From Paragorgia papillata (lineage: Eukaryota > Cnidaria > Anthozoa > Scleralcyonacea > Coralliidae), in the NCBI GenBank assembly GCA_035771165.1, contig JAWNZC010000419.1:4841501-4905500 (forward strand): a DNA stretch of 64,000 nucleotides, written 5' to 3'. Positions 54,989 to 64,000 of this stretch are shown here, piece by piece. The position numbers and the translations under genes are program-made. The stretch's first letter is position 1; each line of letters starts with the position of its first letter. A model generated the notes under the pieces. The model saw only the letters and a program-made list of their open reading frames with translations. It ran no database searches and was not told the origin of the DNA.

Positions 54989-56249
54989 CTTTAAAATAAA
55001 TAAGAAATTATGCAATTAACATTACACGCACTATGATGATGATAATTTATTGATATCATAAGTTGTATATACATGTAGTGCATGTAGCAGGGGCGGATTT
55101 AGCATACATCAGACCGGTCACGCGACTGACGTAAAAAATCACCAGAATAATTGCGCAATCACACAATATTTTAAACAGTCTTCTAGAAAATGTTATGCCG
55201 TGACTCCAAAGCTTGGCAGACTGACTAGGTTTCAAATTCGTTTTATCGTAATTTGCGAGTCAGCAAACACCCAATCTCTAGCCCATAGTCACCCCCTTTT
55301 GGCAAACACCGGGCAGGGATGACCGGTGGTCAGCGTTCGCTTTGAGAGTTTTGACCGGTTTGCGGAGAGATCTGATTGGTGTTTGATCAATTTGACCAAT
55401 CTGCACCATGGCAACCACTTTTTTGACCGATTTGCCTCAAACCTGATTGGCTCTCGCGTTGATTTTGGGCTTTTTGACCGATCTGCACCATGGCAACCAT
55501 CGATTGCTGAGTCAGCTGAGATACCGAGTAATTTATTCATTGAAACCTGAAGGCTTCTCGCTGTGTTCGTGGTTTCAGTCATACGAGTTCTGTATAAGCG
55601 TTTTCGAACGGGTTTTAGCTGCTTTTAACAGTACCAATGAAGAAATACTGTGAACAATCTACGATGCTTTGTCATCTAGATTACACAGTCATCGATTTAT
55701 TTCAAGCGAGGAACATTTTAATATAGACGCGATTGAAAGCGTCTGAATTTTGGCGCCGCGCGGAGTCATTTATTCCCCTACTGCTGTAAGGTATTGGTAA
55801 GACTGGTAAGTTAAGGTCGTCTTAGTTTCATTTCAAATATACAAACAATCTAGTGTCGAATATATGTGTTTTTGTCCAGTCTCAATATCGTATTATTTAT
55901 CGTTTTGCGTCCTAGTGAAGTCTGAGTTCAGAGTTCAGACATATATTTATTCAGCAAGGCTGCATTAGCATATTCCACGCTTGCCAAGGAGCTCTTATAT
56001 ATGAATTTGAAAGGATCAATTGATCCTTAAGCCAAGGTTTAGTTCAACACTTCAACGTTAAATTGGATCTTTCTTTTCATGATTTTGAATTCAAATTATG
56101 GTTAGTCTCGCTATCTTGCTCTGATAAGAAATATTTTCCCCGAGCCCGGGCGTAGGGCCGAAGGCCCGGAGCCCAGTGAGGGTGCTAATCTCGACATGCG
56201 TGTAGTCCACTTTACACGCGTGGAGAAAAAGCGAGGGAGACGAAATCTG

Positions 56250-57200
56250 GGAAATAGTTTATATATATATATTTAACAGTTATACCATGAGCTCGAGTCG
56301 TATATGAGCTCATAGCCAACGAGGCGCTTCGCCGAGTTGGCTATTAGTTCGTATACGACGAGAGCGAATGGTATAACTGTTTTATTATATAGCCAAGCAC
56401 TGTACAAGAGACAAAATTACAGCGAAATGTTTCAAACGACAAACTTCCGGCATAGGCAACTAATACTTCCGCCATGCGTAATGATGCATTCACATAGAGT
56501 TTCTCGCTGAGCTGTTCGGTAAACAGCTTCGAAATGTTGTATAAATGAGTAATGTTGCTCGAGAGACAAAAAATGTGTTAAGAAGATCAACAAAAAAGAT
56601 TAAAAGGTACCTTTATGAAGTCAAAAGGTGGGTCAGTTGTTTATATTAGCGTTGCTGTCGTGAAAAATTAGGCTTTGATTTCATGCAAAAATGAAACTGA
56701 AACACCTTCGGCAGTGAAACTATTACTTAGTTGGTTGTTTTTGAAAAAGAACATGCTTTTTACTACTCCAAATGCTTATCTAAATCAAAAAAGTCTCTTT
56801 ACTGGTGATCTCCTACGAAATGTGTGTTGTAAGCTTGATTTTAACCGTGAGTTTCTTTGTTTGGCAACAACTTAATATCAACCCAGTAATTTAGTCGGGT
56901 TTTTGAAGTAAAAAGACGTAATTTTTAGGTGAATTTTACCATTTGACATGCTAAATCATGTATTGTTAATGTATTTTTACACAATGTTGTTTTTTATACA
57001 TTGGTTTGAGGGTGTTGATGTTTGTCTGTATAAAAATCCGTCAATTTCAACTCTTTTCGGCAGTTTAAAAAGACATGCCGCCATCTTGTTTTTCCTCTAC
57101 TAGTAGGATATGAGCTGATAGCCTGGTAGTAGGGAACCAATCAGTTTACGCAAAAGCTCATATCCGATGGCACGCTATATAATAAATATATATATATATA
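56250..57200. repeat. Foldback block with TA microsatellite ends
   Basis: TATATATA at about 56,262 and 57,187, with mirrored words ATGAGCTCATAGCCAACGAG and GGATATGAGCTGATAGCC. An inner palindrome (GAGCTCATAGCCAAC and GTTGGCTATTAGTTCG) lies at 56,300-56,360. The 66-codon frame at 56,675-56,875 has no recognisable motif. Likely a non-autonomous transposon. Confidence 0.5.
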
Positions 57201-58440
57201 TGTATGGCACGGTGTCACGCGGTAAGAATAGTTGGACACTGGTGACTAGCGACGAAGAAAACTATAAACTCTCAAACAAATAATGTTTTGCTTTCGTTTA
57301 TTTAAACGAAACGAAATGAAATGCAGCACGAAGAAAAGGATACAAACAACCAGTTTAATATATCTTGAAGAGAAACCAGAGAACTGGAAGAAACCAAACG
57401 TCGTATGGAAAACAAAAACTCGATCTGTCACTCCGTGAGTCCATGGTCAAATTATTTTAAAGTGGTTAACGGTAGGATTCTTGTTGTTTTCAAGTTTTCG
57501 CATAACCTAAACAATATTCAGCTTCACGTTTTCGTGCTTTCCCTTTGCACGTCCAAACCATAAGTCAGCTTAACTAAAGCTAACTTAGAACACTACCTTT
57601 AAGGCTTATATTAACCGTGGTGGACGTGCATGCACTTTATATTATTAAAAATACTCATGGGCTTTGTCGGTTTTCTTGGCTGTGTTTCGACTGAAACATT
57701 GTCCTTTGAATTGTTCATCCTGGAATCCGATTCAACAGAATTGTTTTTATCTCAGACACTATTATAAATGTAATTTTTGAGCTGTTAATTACTTTTAAGT
57801 CTGCCTTTGCAAAATGTACATGCATAGAGAAGCCATTTAAAGGCATGCTAAAATTAATCCCTTTTGAAACCTCCTAAAACAATATATTTTTTACAACCAG
57901 AATTTAATAATGAAATCTAAATTTTGCTTTGATATGTTCAACTTTCATTAAATTATTTAAATCAGTTTTGTCGTCCTATCGACCTATCCATAAATTGTAT
58001 AATTTATTATCCCAAAGATTTAATATCATTTGTTTTTATATCTGTTTGTTTTTGTATTGGCTGTATATTAGGAGTGCTTATTTTAATCAGGGGGTGGGTG
58101 GGTGTTTTAAAAAAGCATGTAAAAGCAGGCGAGGGGTTGTTGCGTTCATGTATTTCTAGTAACGGCGTGTTTGTGAAATATAACCCCAGGTTTATCTAAA
58201 TTACACGCTACAAGGTCTTTGAGACCAATGAATAATTAGTTAATTTTGGAAGGCATGCATGGGTGTTTGCGCCTTTCTCGTTCCGCTAATATTTTAGTTA
58301 GCTTTGTAAAAATATAAATGCTGAACATCCAATTTGGACAAATGTTTTGTAAACATAATAAAATGAGCCATTAAAAATATGTTTTAAAAGTTTCAAAATT
58401 TTGCTCTAATGTGCTGTCAAATCGTGGGAAATGCCGTTTA
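57201..58440. other. Receptor intron, nothing recognised
   Basis: AT-rich sequence with short frames (57,246 minus, 57,929 plus) that lack motifs or splice context. Confidence 0.4.
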
Positions 58441-58565
58441 AGAGACCCCAATTTCAAAATATTTCCGGGGGTTATGCCCCCGGACCCCCCTAGAGCCGTG
58501 GACCACAACTTTGACTGACGTTTTTAAAATCCTAAATCCGCCCCTGTGTAGTACATATGCGAGCT

Positions 58566-58707
58566 TGGTGTAATGTAACAGACGTTTGACAGACGTTCGT
58601 CCAGCTCAAGTATTCTCAGAAAAGATTTATTATCCCCAGACAGTGGCGCTCAGATATCGTTTCTGAGTATACTTGAGCTTGACGAACGTCTACCAAACGT
58701 CGGTTAT
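58566..58707. repeat. Inverted pair of the SINE tail
   Basis: ACAGACGTTTGACAGACGTT at the left and AACGTCTACCAAACGTC at the right mirror each other, with CTCAAGTAT/ATACTTGAG inside. The same words end the SINE at 33,571, so two tails lie head to head. Confidence 0.75.
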
Positions 58708-59740
<1,033 letters not shown>

Positions 59741-60217
59741 GATACATTAAAAAAGAATCACGATGAATTTTGGCAAACAATATATCAAGTGCTGCGTCTG
59801 CTGATAAATTGAAAAAAAACGACAACAGAGCGATTATCGATAATATAAGTGTTGAATGACGTTACAGGAACTTGCAGTCTCGTGTTCTTTTCCTTGGTTA
59901 AACTGTATGTTGTAAATGTAGTTTGTTTCGTGGAATATAATTGTAGGACTGGAACTAGTTGCAAAAATACAACATCAAGGCTATCCTGCGACCCTGTGAT
60001 ACTATAGTTTATTTATTTATTAGACTTTGCCACTAGCTTTTACATAATGTTTTCAGCTTTAAGGTCATCAATAATGAATTCTGCATATATTGTATATTAC
60101 AAGTAATATTTGTCATTCTTCTCGATTAAAATGCATATTGTAGGAATTTTTGGTAAAGGAAAAAGTCAATTGATATATTTGTAATGAATAAATGAAGTTA
60201 GTTTAGTATGTACTCAC

Positions 60218-60597
60218 CTTGAACTACAGTAAAGTCATTTGGGGCATCATCGACCTGAAAAGAATGTTGCAAAGATGTCGTTTCTCTGTCAAAACGATCG
60301 ATACGACCTCCAGTACTATCCAGAACATAAAAATCATCTTCGCCAATTGCAATTTTTACTGTACTTGTTGGACCAGGGTAATCTTTTAATTTTGAAGTTG
60401 ATCCGTTATAAAATGTTTTCATGAGAACATGAACATCATCACTACTTCGATAGTTCACCCAGTAAATAACTTCATTCTCTGAGTCAACTGCCATACACAA
60501 TGGTGAGCTGTCGTTATGATAAATGATTGTGTCTGTTTCCTTGTCAATAAAAAATCGAATAAGATCTCCATTATCTGCACGAGTAAAAACCAAAGAA
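60218..60597 (-). CDS. Adhesion GPCR exon: YWTD/LDLR-B-like propeller segment
   Basis: 380 bp, acceptor TTTTCTAG before 60,597, donor CAAG|GTGAGT after 60,218, phase 2 in and phase 1 out. 126 codons beginning SLVFTRADNGDLIRFFID, then MAVDSENEVIYWVNYRSSDD, a YWTD-type strand, and IGEDDFYVLDSTGGRIDRFD, another blade-like repeat. The segment is part of a six-bladed propeller; the remaining blades must be encoded by exons further 5'. The last G plus AT of the next exon makes Asp of an EGF (D)LDEC start, a common propeller-EGF join. Confidence 0.8.
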
Positions 60598-61924
60598 CTA
60601 GAAAACAAACAATATTATTAGGACTTTAGCAAACTTAGATGTTTGTAAAACAGTGCATGTACACATAATTATATAAAAAATGATTAATTAAGGTAATTCC
60701 TCAGTAATGTTTCTGAAGTGAAAGTTACGGCCACCGAACTCGTTTAGAAAATACAGCTGCCAGTAAACCATGACGTTTTCCAACTTTGGAGCTTTTTTGG
60801 CTAACTTTTGATTTCGTCTTGTTATTTTGAAAAATCCTTCCTAAAAGCACTTAGTTTATACTGACTGGGAAAATATTTGATATTTTAGATGCACTTATAT
60901 ATTAACTATTTAGTGGCAACAAATAATAGAAGAAAATTTGACGAAAATAACAATTGACAAACATTTTTACGATATAAGAATGTCCACATTCTTTCTATTA
61001 CATGTTTTTTTAAAGCTGCAAAAACGAAAATGAACGATATTTCAAATTTTCGAAGTGAGTTTTTCTCTATTCTTTCATATATGCTGCAGCGCTGATGGAG
61101 GATATTAATAATTAAGAAAAAAAAGTGGGAGTGTCTTTGTGAGCTACACAAGGTTGACCCGTTGAAGCTTGAACATGGTGCATTTCCCTATCATTTCATC
61201 TCTCTCTCTATATATATATATCTCAAACTCATTAATAATTCATGAAGAAAACACAAAGGAAATCAGTACCGTGTCGGTGGTTTGGATATCGGAGGACGAA
61301 ATTACATTAGTTAAGCAAACTTTCACCTTGATTTTCTCTTAAAATACTGATTTGTTTGAGATGCTATATCATACACTCGGAGGAGTGTTTCATCAGGATT
61401 TCTCAAATTCATTAATAATTCATGAGCTAATTAACCAATAATAAAGGCCCATTTGATCACGAGATGGCATTTGGATATCCCACTGAAACACCCTCAATTA
61501 CAAAGTAATTCAATAGATTTTTTCTGCATGCGTAATTAAGATATTTGATGAAAGTCACTAGTGATCTTCCTCAAATACCTTAATTACGCATGCAAAATCA
61601 TAGTCATCCCAACAAAAATTCACACTCAAAATTGCTGTTATTAATTTATTGATTCACTTCTTGTCGTCTACAACAAATGTAACATTACATCCACTAAATA
61701 CACACTTCTCAAGATTAATGCCACGGACCAGTACATACACTTTTCTCGCGAGAACTTTCTCCAGTTCGGACTCATTTGACACCCCGACACCCCTCCGTAG
61801 CTCTGTCAACGTCATTGTCATAGTCATCGTTACCGCTATCATTATTAATAATAATAGTTTTATTATATCCATCTTTAGTTAAAAAAATACAATGGATTTA
61901 CATTATTGTAATATATAACTACAT
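60598..61924. other. Receptor 5' intron or flank, no gene recognised
   Basis: Contains TCATTAATAATTCATGA-family repeats (61,230; 61,405), a small palindrome around GCATGCGTAATTAAGATATT (61,528-61,595), a TA run at about 61,210 and short frames without motifs. Confidence 0.5.
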
Positions 61925-62870
61925 ATTTAAATAATCGTATATCTTTGCATTTGGTAAGAGTTTAAAACATGGGTGTTTAGTATCTATTTGTATTTTCCTT
62001 AATTCTCTTCTTGTTGCTTCGTCTCTTCTTTCTCTGAGGGTAGGTAGATAGTCCTTAGGGAAACCAATAATCTTCATGCTTCTTGTTTGTACTTATTCTA
62101 TCTCGTTTTCTAGATATTTTGGAAGGCCACCCCATACTGGTGATGCATATTCCAGTATAGGTCTTATTTTTGAAATATAGGTTGTGAGCCAAATTTCCAT
62201 CGGGAGTTTAGATCTTCGACATTCCCTCAGATGAAAAAGCTTTTTACAGGCCTTACGAACGATCTCATGGACATGTGTATTCCATTGAAGGTTGTTTTGC
62301 TGCCAGACACCCAATAGTTTAAATATCTCGACTCTCTCAATTTTATTCGTTCCACAGATAAGTTCGGGAGGTTCAGGGATTTTTTTGTGAAAACATATCC
62401 ACATGTCCTTGGTTTTCTTTGAATTTTAACTCCATTTTGTTGTTGGTTGCCCAGTTTAACACAGCATCAACCACTTCCTGTATATTGCTCTGTGATTCAA
62501 AGGATATGAGTTCGTCCTGCGTGCAGTCATCCGCATATTTACTTGTATTGATGGTCAAATGATCAGGTATAGCATCTTCTAGATAGTTTATAATCACATT
62601 GAACATAACAGGAGATATAACTGATCCTTGCGGAACTCCCGCAGGACAAGGCATTGATGTTGATACAGTATTCTGTAGTTTGACCTGTTGTGTTCTTTGC
62701 GATAGGAAACTCCTAATCCATAGCCAGACGCTTTTGTCGATATGCTGCTGAGCGAGTTTCATGAGCAGAGTCCTGTGATCAATCATATCAAAGGATTTCT
62801 TAAAGTCTATAAACAATGCATGGACTCCATTAATTAACCATTTTTCTTTAGGAGACGACTTCGTGTCTTT
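61925..62870 (-). pseudogene. 5'-truncated LINE reverse-transcriptase fragment
   Basis: From about 62,830 the minus strand reads HALFIDFKKSFDMIDHRTLL (motif A with its Asp), GVPQGSVISPVMFNVIIN (motif B), KYADDCTQDEL (motif C), then after a one-base frame change near 62,415 continues IFKLLGVWQQNNLQWN, ECRRSKLPMEIWL and PILEYASPVWGGLPKYL. An in-frame stop at about 62,093 is followed by more in-frame family sequence (RSMKIIGFPKDYLPTLRERR) to a stop near 61,925. Fingers and endonuclease are missing. It belongs to a different LINE lineage from the 13.5-kb copy. Confidence 0.85.
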
Positions 62871-62940
62871 GCAACCGTATTTGGTTTGGGCTTTGACAAC
62901 ATCAGCACCTGTTGCTTCTAAGGTTAATTTTAAATTTCAC

Positions 62941-64000
62941 CATCTTTTTGTCAACCTTATTGCTATCGCTGCATGTTAGTATTGTCGTTTTATCGTTATC
63001 TCTGATCTTTAATTAATTAAAATCATTTTAAAACGGTATCTTAGAACAGCACAAGCAGGTTTTCAAAGACCATGTATATATAACAAAAAAATTACTTAAA
63101 ATAAATACATAGCAAAATTAAGATATTTGCGTAATTGAAATAATTATATTCACGAGATATTCAAATCTAAAGTTCAGTTAAGTCAACGACAACAAGCTGC
63201 ATGGGATTGACACGAAGCTTGTAATAACCTTTTTGGGGACGGCGAAACAGTCAAAACTTTAAAATACAGTTACGAAAAAAAGCTAAAACGCTGTTCGTGT
63301 GTTGTCAATGTTTAGTTAACAAAGATTCTTCATCGTTTTTCGTCGCTTGTTGGTTTTATATGGCTGTTCGCCGCCTCTTCGCTTGGAAATGGAAGGTCGC
63401 TTTGAAAACATTATAAACATGGATACTGAAAGTGCATTATATTATTGGAGTATAAAGACAGAAATGCTTGTGATAACCATCTGTAATTTTTTTATAAAGA
63501 CACGACACGACGAGAGTCAGCATGTCAGGGAGAGATTTGTCTGAGTTTGGGGCATTTTATTTCGTTGTATTTTTCAACATTGTTTTGTCGGGTCTGGGAT
63601 AAGGAAAACCGATGAAGTTTTCACAAAAGGTTTACATCCTGTAATGGTATGTCATCTATATTTGTATATATTTCAACGAGTGGTTAGAAATACAGTTTCC
63701 AATGTATATTTAAAGGTTTTTCGGGTGTTGATGTTAAGCAAATTATAACTTGAATGTCAAGTCGACATGGCTTCGCTCGTTGATTTTTGTTTGTATAAAC
63801 AGTTTTTCTGGCTTTTCTTCCACAAATTTGTTGTTTTCACAATTGTCAGAAGCATTTCATTTTGGATAATAATTAAAATGACTCATTCATATAATCACCT
63901 TTCGTCTGAATCTATTTTGTCCAGTGTCAAGCGAAATAGTTATGAAAATCGATCAATAGTAAATTCTTAATTGTAAAAAAATATCACTTTCGGCCCGCGG
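62941..64000. other. No feature recognised
   Basis: AT-rich sequence with short frames at 63,347-63,544 and 63,767-63,970 (plus), neither with a motif or splice support. The first exons of the receptor may lie here or beyond the window; I found no signal peptide with a donor. Confidence 0.4.

Larger units (their letters stand above)
55089..58545. mobile_element. Possible hAT-like element bounded by CAGGGGCGGATTTAG
   Basis: CAGGGGCGGATTTAG at 55,089 is mirrored by CTAAATCCGCCCCTG at 58,531-58,545, and the right end carries the GGGGGCATAACCCCCGG-type core seen at 25.5 and 31 kb. No clean 8-bp duplication is present, so the two ends may not belong to one insertion. The interior has no transposase; it includes two GACCGATTTGCC/GACCGATCTGCACCATGG repeats (about 55,330-55,500) and the block at 56,250. 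Confidence 0.4.

Overview
This is eukaryotic DNA, most likely from an anthozoan cnidarian (sea anemone or coral relative). It is AT-rich and intron-rich, has no prokaryotic gene organisation, and is packed with short foldback DNA transposons of types common in cnidarians. One example is the 31.8 kb element carrying the 'ACCAATATGGCCGCC' motif. The organism assignment is inference from repeat style and from the cnidarian-like receptor gene; no marker gene settles it.

Layout. Positions 1-13,330 are a satellite: about 64 tandem copies of a 209-bp unit with nested higher-order periods (836, 1,671 and 5,434 bp). Positions 13,331-19,080 hold a second repeat field (about 170-bp units, then degenerate head-to-head copies). 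A 5'-truncated LINE (13,553-16,612) and a small MITE with a perfect 9-bp target duplication are inserted in it.

From 20,009 to 60,597 the minus strand carries one large gene, an adhesion-type (class B2) GPCR. I placed fifteen exons by splice sites and reading phase. From 5' to 3' they encode a YWTD-like propeller piece, a calcium-binding EGF module, five further tandem cbEGF modules, the C-terminal half of a Spondin_N domain with a Ser/Thr-rich linker, a hormone-receptor (HRM) module, GAIN, a GPS cleavage motif, seven transmembrane helices and a cytoplasmic tail. One short GAIN exon (between 28.5 and 32.1 kb) and the 5' end of the gene (beyond 60.6 kb or outside the window) were not found.

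The introns are full of mobile DNA: TTAA foldback elements, a hAT-type element with long G tracts, a solo LTR two bases inside a splice donor, a tRNA-derived SINE, and a 4.15-kb element with TIRs made of AAGAAA-type repeats. A compact Polinton/Maverick derivative (48,353-53,938) has long TIRs and a 6-bp target duplication. It carries a chromodomain integrase broken by a 169-bp tandem duplication, a broken packaging ATPase, two conserved minus-strand ORFs, a truncated further Polinton gene, a GRF zinc-finger ORF, and a Bcl-2-like ORF inside each TIR (left copy open, right copy frameshifted). A second LINE fragment lies at 61.9-62.9 kb on the minus strand.

Points most worth following up are the half Spondin_N domain in an adhesion GPCR, the TIR-borne Bcl-2-like gene and GRF finger of the shrunken Polinton, the ongoing birth and death of EGF exons, and the solo LTR that regenerated a splice donor.
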